NCBI GenBank assembly: GCA_965178125.1
Contig: OZ237756.1
Coordinates: forward strand, 62,001 to 126,000
Origin: Bilabrum cf. latius
Lineage: Eukaryota > Bigyra: Bicosoecida > Bigyra > Bicosoecida
Direction: 5' to 3'
DNA length: 64,000 nucleotides
The translations under genes were made by a program, and so were the position numbers. Under the pieces are notes generated by a model. The model searched no databases. It was not told the origin of the DNA and saw nothing but the letters and a program-made list of their open reading frames with translations. This document shows, one piece after another, positions 34,601-45,464 of the stretch (position 1 is the stretch's first letter; each line of letters starts with the position of its first letter).

Positions 34601-36935
34601 GCTACCCGCCGCTGCAGGAGGGGACGAGCTCGAAGCACGCCTGCTGCTCCAGATAGATCTGGAAGGACAAGGTCAGGATCCGTTTGATGAAGATGTTTTG
34701 CAGGCAGAACGGAAGCAGCGCCGCATCGCGAGACGGAAAGCTCAGAAGGCAGCGGCGAGGCTGGCGAGGAGCATGGAGCGCATGAGGCGCGACAGTTCTG
34801 GGTATGGCACAGTAGTCACAGGCTCCAGAGTCGGTGATGAACAGCAGAAAATTGTCGGTGTAGGCGAAAATAGCAAGAGTGAGCATGATGCTTGGGCGCG
34901 TGGAATGCGAGAGCTCTAGCATCTGTCGGTGTTCAAGGGCAGCAACTAGCTCAACTGGGTCAGGCAATTCTCCGAGGTGGTGCGAGCCAACGATAACCGC
35001 ATCATGGTTGGGCTCAGCTTCGAAAATGAATGGGAAAAGACCGTGCGAGCCTTACTTGTTCAGACTGGGCGGATACTTCTAGAGTCTCGGGTAGTCCAGG
35101 TCGGCAGGCGCGGCGCACGCAGCACCCTCGAAGTGCGCCATCCGGAGGGTATCCTGCACAGCGACCTGGCTTTTATTCGAAAGCATGCCCCGTTTGAGGG
35201 GGCGTTGATCCCTGAGGGTGACACTGCTCGCGCCTGGTGGCTCGCAGCATACCTGCTGCAAGCCGGCAGGCTGCACGAGCAGTGCTGCAGGCTGATTGTG
35301 CACGCTCTCTCGAATGCCGGCGAGCTAGGTGTGCAGCAAGATCGCAATATCACTGCTTTTCTTAACTTGGGCTTCGAGGCACTGAATGCCATCCTCCATG
35401 GGTTGTCAGGGAATTCAAGCTGCCAAACTGAGGCCAGCAAGCTGCAGGCAAGTCGAGGAAAGCTCATGATGGCTGCCGCACTTGCGCAGGCATGGCGAGA
35501 GGACGAACTTGTTCGTGCTTTACAATCCAACTCGGCTTCCGATGCGCAAGAATAGCCTAAGAGTGCTTCTCAGGGACTTGTGGACTTCGAATTCGATTCG
35601 GACTTCTCTATTGATAGCAGCCTAGACCTCCTAATGTCGGACATCAGCATCGACTTGGGCCCCGAGTTCGAACCATCCGAATCAGTAAAATTTGGCTATC
35701 CTTCTGGCGAGTCCGAAGAAGAGGAGACATTCGTTGCGCGGATATCACATAGGCATGCATTAGGGGAGAGAATTAATGTCAAGCAGAATGGTAGCGTCAT
35801 TACACCGCCGTACACACTTGCAAAGGAGAGCAAGGCTCTGCTGGCCGCTGTCCGGGATGCCGTAAGTGGCACGGATGTCAGAGAGAATAATTTGAATGTA
35901 GTAGCCATCATGTGGTACACCAGCCAGTAGGATGGGCTGAGTGTACCCCGTGATTCTGCTGCTTAGGCAGTAGCACTCGTGCGCCGCCTCGTCGATTAAT
36001 TGTGCAGCAAGCCTACGGACAATGACCGCTTTCCGTTGCTGAGGTGCTTGGCAGAGCTGGTGTTGAGGCTGTATGGCCGAAGATCGCCCGAGTACTACAA
36101 GGCAGTTGTAGCACTGATCAAGTGCTGTGAGCCATACATGCCTAGCGCATGCGGGACAAAGCTGCTAGCTAAGCTGAAACAAGATCGATACGCCCTGGCG
36201 ATCTCAGTGTTCGGAGAAGGCAGCCTGCAGATGATCGAGACCTTGCAGGCGAGTGGGGTCTCTGACTTGGACTGCTTTGGAGCAGTGGAAGGTACAAAGT
36301 TTGAGGGCATGCCGCACCACATTGAGATCCTCGTGCGACTGGCGCGTCAATACCTTAGGGATAGCAGCGATCTCGACGAGGCCATTCGAGCGGCATGGTG
36401 CGCGGTGAGGATGGCCGACAGGTACTGGAAGGAACCGTCATTAGGGTGGCTGGACGCGGCGCTATGCTTGTCCAGGTCCCTCTGCAAAGCATGGATGCCC
36501 TCATGCCGCAGCCCGGAGCCGGACTAGGCCTATGACGCTGTTTGGGAATCAGAACCGGTGGATCTCCCCGATCTGGACTACCCGAGTCTTTGCATTCCAT
36601 TGCAACGGAGAATAGTCAAAGTTGCTGCGGTGGTGCACGGCGAGGAAAGTAAATGCTGCTTGCATTCGATGCACATTCTTGCTGAGCAGCTGTGGATGGC
36701 GGGCGAGCTCCCAGCGGCGATAGATGTGTTGCGCAATCTTATCCGCATCCGAAAGTCTAGTGATCACAGATGGGGGGCTGACTGGGAATGGGATGAAGAT
36801 TTGCAGGCGTATTGGACAGACGAAGAAAAGCTCGATTGCATGGAGAAGCAGTTGCAACAACAGCAGCAGGAACGAGCCAGTGCTTCTAGCAGTTTGGAGG
36901 AGGTGCAATCGTGCGAAGTAGGACCACCGACCTGA
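31635..36935 (+). CDS. CLU/CLUH-family (clustered mitochondria) protein, N-terminally short
   Basis: CLU proteins bind mRNAs for mitochondrial proteins in the cytosol and control mitochondrial distribution. The 1,766-residue frame runs to TGA 36933-36935, with about 14 TAGs (31938, 32529, 33267, 34212, the tandem pair 34395-34400, 35928 and others). It also has one in-frame TAA at 35997-35999. The CLU central domain is recognisable: SLAWDSYKELSQ, then a DFv.AA-like helix (FKDAAVEAAF), VTVVD-type strand PMTVVDVPYGDVRG, VQGIVPISEG...VGSPDGG, and LPSGDRVVLDTHRLLLPD. The eIF3-p135-like signature HSAGLNLRYLGIIA follows. The C-terminal third is helical and TPR-like (WWLAAYLLQAGRLHEQCCRL, MHILAEQLWMAGELPAAIDVL) with a Gln run near the end. 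The usual N-terminal GSKIP/CLU_N part is missing upstream of ATG 31635, where a TGA closes the frame. Either an upstream exon is missed or the protein is genuinely short. Confidence 0.75.
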
Positions 36936-37586
36936 TTAAGCAAAACAATCAACTTTGAGAGATGCTTTCATTGAACAGCTTAAGTTTGTTGTGTCATTTT
37001 TCGCTAATCAGGCTGTTGAATCCGGAATCAGCTGGCGGCAGGGCTAGGCCGCTAGCGTCTCTGCATAAGCTTGGTCCGATGAGTCATTCGCATCAGTCAC
37101 GCTCGCGCACAACAATACAATGAGTGCAAAGCGAGTGCGGTTTAGGGCTAGACAGGCCTTGTTGGCCGCTCGCATGAAATCGTCTTGGGCAACCACTGGA
37201 GAGGGCAGAGTTTTGGCACAGCGGGCTACCTAGTGTTCCTTCACGTCGCCGTTCCACATAGATTCGGAAAAAGGCAAGCAGCAGCGTTAGTTTTACACGT
37301 ACGCTATGCTGCCGTGCGTAGTGGTAACTTTTGGGTGCGGCGTTGTGGCACTGGAATAGACTCGATAGCTTTTCAACACAGCTGTCGAAGAGGGAAAGAG
37401 AAGGTAAATTTGATGAAACGGGATCTGCATGTGCGAATAGCAATGCACGATGTGCTTGCTCTGATGGGACTTTGGCAATGGCGTACGTCACTACTGCCCA
37501 CGTCGTCAGGTATGTTGAAAGCCTCGACCACCCATGAATTGAATCAATATGGAGCGGTTATGGTATACTCGCATAGTCCAATCAAA
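36936..37586. other. Convergent intergenic region, 651 bp
   Basis: This AT-richer stretch lies between the 3' ends of the CLU and V-ATPase E genes. A minus-strand open frame of 132 codons (37093-37491) is present, but it shows no family features and unconvincing composition. I see nothing else in it. Confidence 0.35.
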
Positions 37587-38751
37587 TCAGTCTCCGGCTC
37601 CGCCAGTGGCAGCCCCGGCCAACAAATCCACCTCGTCGTCCCCGTCCCCCTCTCCAGCACCTGCTCCGCTCTCTCCGCCCGCCTTGGCGCGGGCGATGGC
37701 CTTCTCGATGGCGGGGCCGATCGAAAACTCCGTCGCCGGGAACAGGGCAGCGCGAATCACTGGCTGTGCTCCGTGCAGCACCCCTTCCAGCCGCGACAGC
37801 AAGCGGTTGTCGCACTCCACCAGCCGGTCCACGCTGGTTGCAACCACTCCCAGGTCGGGCAGCTCCCCGGGGACCTAGTCCCCCCCGGGTTTCCCCACCC
37901 CACCCTCCTCCTCCTCCTCCACGGCCTCCACCTCGGTCAGGTCGGAGGCTCGCCTCTAGCCCAGCGATGCGTGGGGGTCCAGACCCACAGAGGGCACGAA
38001 GTCGTCCAGCACAGGGGCGCTTCCACCGTGCTCGCCCTCCCCGCCCCCGTCCTTCCAAGCCTGCATCGCACGGTCGTGCGCCCGCCTGCGCTGCTCCATG
38101 ACGAGTGCCCGTACCCTCTCGAGGTCCTTGGGGCTCCCGAAGTGCTGCCTGTCGTCGGGGTGCACCACGAGGAGCACCTCGCGGACGAACGATGACACGT
38201 CCTCTGCCGCGCGGCGGTCGTCCTCCCGCTCCCTGCTCGTCAATCGCACGATAGCCTGAGCGGCCAGGCGATCTAGCAGCCGGCCGTATGCTGACGGATC
38301 TCTGCGTTTCAGCTCAATTGCTTGCATTGCGCTCTGTTTCTGCAACTCCAGCAGGTGCTTGTTCATCGCATCCAGCATAGTCTTTCGAGCTGACCGTTTC
38401 AAGTCAGCTTCATCGCTGCGTAACGGCCGGGTGCAATCAGTCGAAACACCATGAGACAAATGGCATGCACAGAGACACGAGTGATCCGACATGGATCCTT
38501 CTTGTGCCGCTCGGGACAATAGCTTACACTTTCGACTTTGTTAGTAATCTATTAAGTTCATCTTGTCTTAATGCCGCAAGCCTGTCGTCTTCCTCCTTCT
38601 TTAGGGTTGCCCTGCGTGTGCTCAATTCACGGCTGGTCCTCATCTGCAATTCCTTGATTTTTTGTGCAGCCTCAAGCCTGATAAATCGCACCATCTGGTC
38701 AATTTGAAACTAAGCATCGGAATCAGAGAGGCCACGCTGCACAGCTGACAT
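37587..38751 (-). CDS. V-type proton ATPase subunit E, two exons
   Basis: Subunit E is the peripheral stalk that couples the V1 and Vo sectors of the vacuolar proton pump. Exon 1 is 38751-38528 and exon 2 is 38415-37587. The intron (112 bp) runs from GTAAGC to ACGCAG. The product has 350 residues, against about 226 usually, and ends at TGA. The N-terminus MSAVQRGLSDSDA-TAG-FQ followed by IDQMVRFIRLEAAQKIKELQ matches the family start, in which LSDADVQKQI is typical, so the TAG (38710-38712) occupies the conserved Gln position. The stalk helices follow (KSKVDEADLKRSARKTMLDAM), then AYGRLLDRLAAQAIVRL. The closing block LVECDNRLLSRLEGVL...PVIRAALF corresponds to the family's vdNTLd.RL...P.IR..LF. 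The extra length is a charged insert plus a Gly/Glu/Asp-rich tail. It starts only 104 bp from the ULP1-like gene. Confidence 0.92.
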
Positions 38752-38855
38752 GATTGTGAGCGCGATCGAGCAGCCGCCATACAGTGCCAGTTGCGTGCAC
38801 TTCGGCGACCGACCGGAATTCGTCTTTGTATCGATCTCATGCCACTGCAGCAGGC
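38752..38855. promoter_or_regulatory. 104-bp bidirectional promoter between V-ATPase E and ULP1-like genes
   Basis: The two ATGs face away from each other with only 104 bp between them, so both promoters and both 5' UTRs must share this segment. No TATA-like element is obvious. The role is inferred from position. Confidence 0.4.
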
Positions 38856-40395
38856 ATGGATGGGGCTAGAAGCCTGTTTAGGTCTGTATTCGAAGCAGTT
38901 GGTAGCAGTTGGTGCCCCGGACGGAAGCGTCAGCGCGAAGCAAGCAACGATATCGAACCGATTGCTGTGTCTCAAGCTCTAGACCAGAGCGAGCACAGAT
39001 CCCGAAAAAAGCGAAGGAAGGACACGTTATCATCACAGGACTCTCTCAGTAATAGTTCAAGTAGCGAAGTCTCGCGTAGGGCGCTAGCTTCCTCGGGTCG
39101 CAGCGTAGACCAGTCACCAGCGCTGTCGCCTGTGAGTGCGAATACCCCTTTGGACGTTGGAGGGCTGGTCAAGGACATTTCAGGGTCTTAGGACCGCATT
39201 TAGTCGTCTTAGTTACGTATCATGGACAAGAAGCGCCGACTGACCGACACCCAAGCGAGCGTGATGCGAATGGCAAAGATGGTGGCTCAAATGGACAAGC
39301 TTGTCAAGCAGCGAGAATCCAATTAGACATACTTACGACAGACACAGTAGGACCTGGAGAAGCTTGTTCCATCGAACCAACCAGGCACAGCCTCCTAGCA
39401 GGGTGCTCTCCGCCGCGAGGTGCAGGAGGCCTTGCAGCTGGACGCCAGGCTGCAGCAGGAGGTGCACCGCCTCATGCAGGACATTGAGGAAGAGGGGCCC
39501 AGGGCAGGAGTGCGCACTCCCACCCGGAGCACCCCTGCCAAGCCCAGCATTAGAAGGGCGGCAAAAGAGGCAGGGGGGCCCTCGGGTCGAGGTGGACGCG
39601 CGTCAGGCAGAAGGCCCAGCGCCACGAAGGCCTCCGGCAGCTCCATGGTGCATCGCACTGTCGCACCCACCCCGAGGCGACCATCAACAGGTGCAGCACA
39701 GGCACTGGCAGTGGCACCCAGCCCGCCCAGCGACGGTGCAGGTGCTGGCTCGCCGTCCTCGTCCCCGTCTCCGCCCTTGCCTGGTGCGGTCGGTCTCGGC
39801 GCGATCTACGGCTCCTCCATGCGGGGCATGACCACGGCCCAGAAAGTGGACGCCCTGAGGAACAGAGCGAGGGCGCTGGTGGGGCGGGGTGGGGGTGAAC
39901 GTGTGGATGTGGGTGCACGGCACGATGGTGCTGGGCGAGGCATGCGGGAAACAGCGAAAGACGCATCGAGCCACCGTGGGGGTGCAGGGCACGATGGTGC
40001 ACGACAGAAGGCTGGGAAACAGCTGACCAACTCACGCGACCCTGTGGCCTGGATGCTTAGCCAATCGTCTTCCTCCTCGTCCTCTGCGTCCGCGTCTAAG
40101 CCAAGCGCGGCCGCTGCCCGGCCGCCCAAGCAGGCCCGCTCTGCTGCTGCCCCGAGGCTGAGGTCGCCGCTGCGACTCAATCGAGGGCGCCTGGGTAGCC
40201 GAAAGCAGCGCAGTGCAGTGCATCAAGCACCTGCAGCACGGGCCACGGTTACTGCCACCACCCCTCCGCGCGGCCTCTCGCAGGGCCCCTCCATTGAGAC
40301 GCTGGAGGAGAGCCTCATCGCTGCAGTGGCCGGGGGTGCGGCGGGGGCAGGAGCCAGGCCAAGGGAGGGAACAAGCAGGGCAGGCAAAGCACCTG

Positions 40396-40426
<31 letters not shown>

Positions 40427-43400
40427 CTCGACGCAGGACAAAGTGCGTCGGCTAGAGGCGCTGCTGGACAGCATGGACACCGCCCTGCGCGGCATCACCG
40501 CAGACGGGATCGACATAGGCACCTCGGATCGCGAGGTGCAGGCCGCGGAGCTGGGAGGGGGCTTGCTGCTGGCCCCTGCCCCTGGAGACATCGAGAGGGG
40601 CGGCATGCCTGCGAGCAGGAGGCTGGGGGACTCGATGCCCCAGAACTCCAAGCAGCTGCAGAGGATGCTGCTGATGGCCGAGCAAAGGGCCGTGCACAGG
40701 CTCCAGGCGAGTGCGAGAGATGACGGGGCGCTGTGGTCGCAAGGCAGAGGCAGGGACAGAAGCAGGGGCAGTGGTAGTGCGGGCAAGCCCATGAGGTCTG
40801 CACCCGGCTCGATTGCTAGGAATGGTGCGAGGACCACTGAGGGCTCTGGCGCAGATGGAGCCGGAAGGGGTTTGGGGGCCGGTGAGAACGGGTACGATAA
40901 TGCACTCTGGGGCGGGAGTGCGGTCTCGTTTGGTGATAACGAAGGTACTTCTGGGATTCTAGATGGGGTTGTGGATAGGCACGGGCCTCTGGATGGGGAT
41001 CTGGACGGCGGCAGAGGCGGCAGCAGGTCGGGTAGGAGGAAGACTTCGCCGCTGGGCCATGCCGCAGCACAGGCCAGGCGAGCCTCTCAGTCGCTGTCCC
41101 CTCGAGTGATCAAGGAGCATGCGGGGGCCGAGACTGCGGCAGCCGCAGACAAAGACGACGGGCACCGTCACAGGCTGGAGCATGAAGAGGATGGCCGGAA
41201 GAACGAGGTGGAGGAGGAGGAAGAGGAGGAGGTGGAGGTGCTGAGCCGCGGGAGTGGGGATGAAGATGAAGAGAGCGTCTAGGAGGACGAAGATGATGAT
41301 GAGGACGAGCACGAGGTGGTGGACGTGGTCGATCCGCCTGAAGAGGGCGACAGTCATGATCCCAGCGCGGGTTCGTCTGGCCTCAAGGAGGACAACGGAG
41401 TGGTGCTGGTGCTGTCCTCGGACAGCGACGAGGACAGCGACAGCGAGGACAACAGTGACGATGACAGCGACGCAGACGACAGCACGCACCCAGGGCGCGC
41501 TCCCTCCTCCCGGAGAACTGGCGCTCCAGCGCAGCAGCAGCAGCAGCCCCCGATGGACGCACATAGGGAGTCCCAGGCACTTGCACTCGTCAGCGGCATG
41601 ATGGCTTTCAGGGGAGGGCACGACGATGCGAGCGGTGTAGAGGCATCTATCGATGCCGCGGCAGCCAGCGCTCGAGAGGGCGAGGAGGAGGACGAGAACT
41701 CGCAGGCCACTCGAGACCTCACCGGGGAAAGGGAGAGCGAAGGTGCGCTTGATCTGGCCTGCGGGCCCGAGGGACCGGTCGTGTGCGAGGGAGATGAAGT
41801 GTTCGGGGGACCCCCCGAGCTGGACAATGCCGTGCTGGGGCACATGGACGCGGAGGACGTGGCTGGTGCACAGGCCCCCACCGATGCAGAGGCAGCTGCC
41901 AGGCGGCAGGCCGTGGTGGATGCGGCGCTCGCAGCACTCCGCGGCTCCGGTGCGCTGACTGCCCACCAGCTGTCTCAGGCCCGCCCTTTCCTGGAGTCCA
42001 TCCGAGGGGGCAGGCCACCGATGTGCCCGCTGCCCACGGCTGGCGAGATGGCAGCTCTAGCCTTCGCCATGTTCGCGCCGCTGGCCTCGGTGAGCCCCAA
42101 GAATATCAGCGAGGAGGACTTGGTGGGGCGGGTGGATGGTACAGCGGTGAAGATCAGGGACTTCAGGCGACTGGTGGACGGGGAGTGGACCACGGATGAG
42201 ACGATCAACTTCTGCATGCGGCTCTTGATCCACGAGTGCAAAGGGGGGTCTCAGTTTACGAGGACGGTCCGCCTGGGCTACAGGAGGGCGAGGGCTGTGT
42301 ATGCCCGGGGGCAGGCTTTGAGGGACGCCGATGCCGCTGCTGCCGCTGCTGCGCGAGACGAGGGCTTAGGTAGGGGTGCCGCAGCCGCTGCGCCTCGGTT
42401 GGACGGGTACAGGGAGCTCCCGGAGGAAGTGGTTGTCATGAAGCGCCCTGCCGTGAGGGTGAGAGGTCCCTTCGGCACAGCAGGACGGAGGGCGCAGACA
42501 ATGACCAGCTTCCTAGCAGAGAGGATGGTGACTGCGGGGGCGGGGCCGGACCAGGCCTTCACCGCCAAGGCCGCCGCGCTGCTGCCCCGCGCCGTGTACG
42601 GAAGGCCTCTCTCCGACCGGAGGGCGCGGCTGCCTCCCGAGGGGCTCCTGTACAGGTACGACAACGTGAGGAGGTGGCTGTACAAGCGGAACTGCGCCCA
42701 ACTCGCCCACTTGGACGTGGTTTTGGTGCCCATCAACCTGCTCAACACGCACTGGGCATTCTTTGGGATCGACGCGCGGCCGCACGCGCGACTTTTGGCC
42801 TACCACGACAGTCTGCCTGGGTCTGGAGACCCTCTGGGCCCCCATCGGCGCGCCTTCCACCTAGGGGCCGTGCTCTGGCAGTGGGTCCAGGACGAGGGGA
42901 GGAGGGCGGTCGAAGACGGCCACAGTAGCCGCATGCCGGGTGCTCCCATCCCAGCGGCGGGGGCGCGCCGCATGCCCCTCAGCGAGCGCGGGAGAGCGGC
43001 ACTGTGCGCGGGGGGGCTGGGGGACGGGAGCGGGGATGCGGGTGAGATAGCTGCAGCTGCAGCTGCCCGAGGCAAGGAGAAGGGAGGAACCGGGGCATGG
43101 TCCTCTGCGGGTCGGGTGCAGCGCGCTGCGGTGCACGCCACCAGCACGGAGGACGTGCCCTTCCGCATGGTGCGGGCCCGGAACAGCGCGAGGCAGCACA
43201 ACGGGTTCGACTGCGGTCTCTTCACGGTGGAGTATGCCCGTTGCTTCCTGCGGTATGATGCCTGCGACCCTGGGAGCTACCCCAGGGGCCCAGCCATTGA
43301 CGAGCAGGGCAAGATCGGTGCGGCCCCCGCGGATTTCTCGCAGGCGGACATGCGTGCCATTCGCCGGCGGGTGGCGATGGAGATAGTCAGGTCGGGCGCC

Positions 43401-44360
43401 AAGGGAGACGGTCGAGGAGTGCGGAGGATGCTGCGTCTGGCTGGCCTCAGGGAAGCACAAGGCGGCAGGGTGATCAGAGCGATCGATGGGGTGCAGGAGT
43501 GGGTCGTGGGAGAGGCCCCTCCTGGCGGCGATAGCGATGGCAAGGGAGATGGAGATGGAGTGGGTGCACCCTAGGCTTCATCTGCGTTGTTCCCTGCTCG
43601 CGGCGGCATGGGTATGGGGGCGAGTGCAATGCACGGTGGTGCATCCGGTGGGGATGACGGCAGCACGGACGGAAGCAGTGGCAGTGGCGAGGGGAGGTCC
43701 AGCCAGGGATCTCCCGAGCCCGATGCAGCTGGAGGTTCAGGTGGGCAGAGCGTTCGAGTGCAGCCGAGTGCGAGGAAGCAAGGGGGGAGAAGAGAGGAGG
43801 AGGAGGAGGATGGGTCCAGCAGCAGCGATGATGATGGAGATATTGGCGACGAAGAGGGTGACGATGATGATGATGATGACGATGACAGCGATCTTGAGAT
43901 CGTGGGGATGCTGGACGAGGACGGTGTGGCGCAGCCTATCCCCGGCAGCTCCGCAGGCGCAGCAGGTGCAACAGGTCAAGAGGGGCAGGAGGACCAGGAC
44001 GAGGAGCTGGAGCTGCAGGCCGCCCTGGTGGCGAGCCTGCATCAGGGCAAGGGCAATGGTCACGGGCAAGGGCGCGGGCACGGGCACGGGCACGGGCACG
44101 GGCGCGGTGATGCTGACGGCGGGCGGAGGGATACTGGATTTGATGCCGGGGGGTGGGGGCGGGATGGGATGGCTGGCACTGGGCAGGGACTCGCAGTGAG
44201 CAGCTCGCAGGCTGCCATGGTGGCAGCAGAGGCGGCGCGGCGGGCGGCTGGACAGCAGCCCATGGACTGGAGCCTTGGGGGAGTCAGGGATGAGGAAGGG
44301 GAGGAGGAGGAGGAGGAGGAGGAGGAGGACGGTGATGATGCAGAGATGCACTGGCTTTGA
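38856..44360 (+). CDS. ULP1/SENP-type SUMO-specific cysteine protease (C48) with long disordered arms
   Basis: C48 proteases remove or mature SUMO. The 1,834-residue frame runs from ATG 38856 to TGA 44358-44360, with TAGs at 39189, 41280, 43572 and several near 39200-39400. The catalytic domain spans residues about 1080-1515. A WTTDETINFCMRLL motif (equivalent to the family's W-L-D-x-x-I) is followed by LVPINLLNTHWAFF with the catalytic His (about 1299). Next come the Asp in AYHDSL (1318), the Gln in NSARQHNGFDCG (1447) and the nucleophile Cys in FDCGLF (1453). About 130 Gly/Ser/Arg-rich residues are inserted between the Asp and Gln motifs. The N-terminal 1,000 residues are mostly low-complexity, with a coiled-coil start (TAG-rich, QTQ-TAG-DLEKL) and acidic runs that could act as SUMO-interacting surfaces. 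The C-terminal 260 residues are acidic. A nuclear role is likely by family. Confidence 0.87.
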
Positions 44361-44595
44361 TTGAGGATTGAAGCAGAAGGGGTGTAATCATGAGTACATT
44401 CTTGTTTATTGCAGCTTGTCAACGGCGCTTGTCCTTTGCACCTGCCAGTGGTCAGAAAGAAGCTAGCAGCTGGCCATGGTGGTTGGATCCTGCGGCCACC
44501 AGTGGAGAGCGCCACAATCCAGCGATGATCACGCAGAGAGCTTTGACCGTCGCTTCAAGCTAAGCAAGGATCCACGACAAAGGCTACTCCATCCA

Positions 44596-45237
44596 TCAGT
44601 AGGTGCCCTCCTTCGCAAATAGGTTGCCGGGGTTCGTCATCGCCTTGAACTCAAGCGAGTTGCCGCTCGGGTCCTTAAAGAACATTGTGTACTGCTCTCC
44701 TGCCTATCCTTTGAATCGTAAATGTGGCTCTATGATGAAATCGATGCCAGCATCTTGAAGACGACCGGCAAGCGTCTTGAACTCGGGGACGGACAGGCAG
44801 ACGCCGAAATGAGGGACTGGCACATCATCGGAATCCACGGGGTTGTAGAAGTCCCTTGCGCGATAATCTGATCCAACGCAATGTGCCACGAGCTGGTGAC
44901 CGAACAACGAATAATCTTGCCACGAAGTGGAGCTGCGACCCTCCATGAGCTGCATTGTACCGCCGTAGAACGCTTTTGCCTCGTCGAGATCGTGGACAGG
45001 AATGGCCAAGTGAAATGGCCGGACTTCTTCAGTAGTGTCGCTGCTCATTGACCTAACCTAGCCGCGTGCTGCGCATGCTGAGACTGAAGATCCAGCAAGA
45101 ATACCAGCAAAGGCGGAACCAACTGCCACCGAGCTTGCTGTGCTACGAAGCAAGCACGGGGCTGACCGAATAGCATGATACGGCTGGATTACACGCTTTG
45201 AGGCGTTCAGCAACCGTGCGATAGCTCGCACGCGCAT
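44596..45237 (-). CDS. VOC (glyoxalase/bleomycin-resistance fold) protein with an organelle-type presequence
   Basis: The 213-residue frame runs from ATG 45237 to TGA 44596-44598, with TAG at 45058-45060 and 44704-44706. Residues 64-213 form a VOC domain of a bacterial-type subfamily ([55 protein letters not shown], then [23 protein letters not shown]). It is metal-dependent in relatives; the reaction is unknown. The TAG after RFKG falls where relatives carry Gln, Glu or another small polar residue. The first 63 residues ([20 protein letters not shown] onward) are rich in Arg, Ser and Ala with no acidic residue, as in mitochondrial or plastid presequences. Under the standard code this presequence would be severed, and the gene would appear to begin at ATG 45048 with MSSDTTEE. 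The start at 45048 could in principle also give a cytosolic form. Confidence 0.82.
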
Positions 45238-45464
45238 GGTAGACAAGTATAAACCGAAGCCGATCCACAAGCGATTTGCACTCGTCATCATCCACACCAC
45301 TGCGGTCCAAAAAATAAGCTCTTCCTTTTTTAATCATGCGGGGAAGAATCAATAGTTTGCGAGTGTCAGGCAACGGGGATATGTAGCGTATGTTGAAACG
45401 TCTGGTGTCTCTGAATTCGAAGCCGATCGCATGGAGTTCATTTAAGATGAGGTACCTCGGAGAC

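Noticed and set aside
36936-37586. Possible extra gene between CLU and V-ATPase E (minus frame 37093-37491)
   Set aside because: No recognisable domain, AT-rich composition and no convincing splice context; left as intergenic.
37185-38195. Plus-strand frame of 336 codons opposite V-ATPase E
   Set aside because: It is antisense to a well-supported gene, and its composition (Pro/His/Leu/Arg) is typical of a shadow of GC-rich coding DNA.
44382-44386. TGTAA polyadenylation signal of green algae after the ULP1-like gene
   Set aside because: A single pentamer is expected by chance, and I did not find it in the short stretches inspected after the BMT5-like, giant, TPI and CLU stops, so it does not support a chlorophyte assignment.
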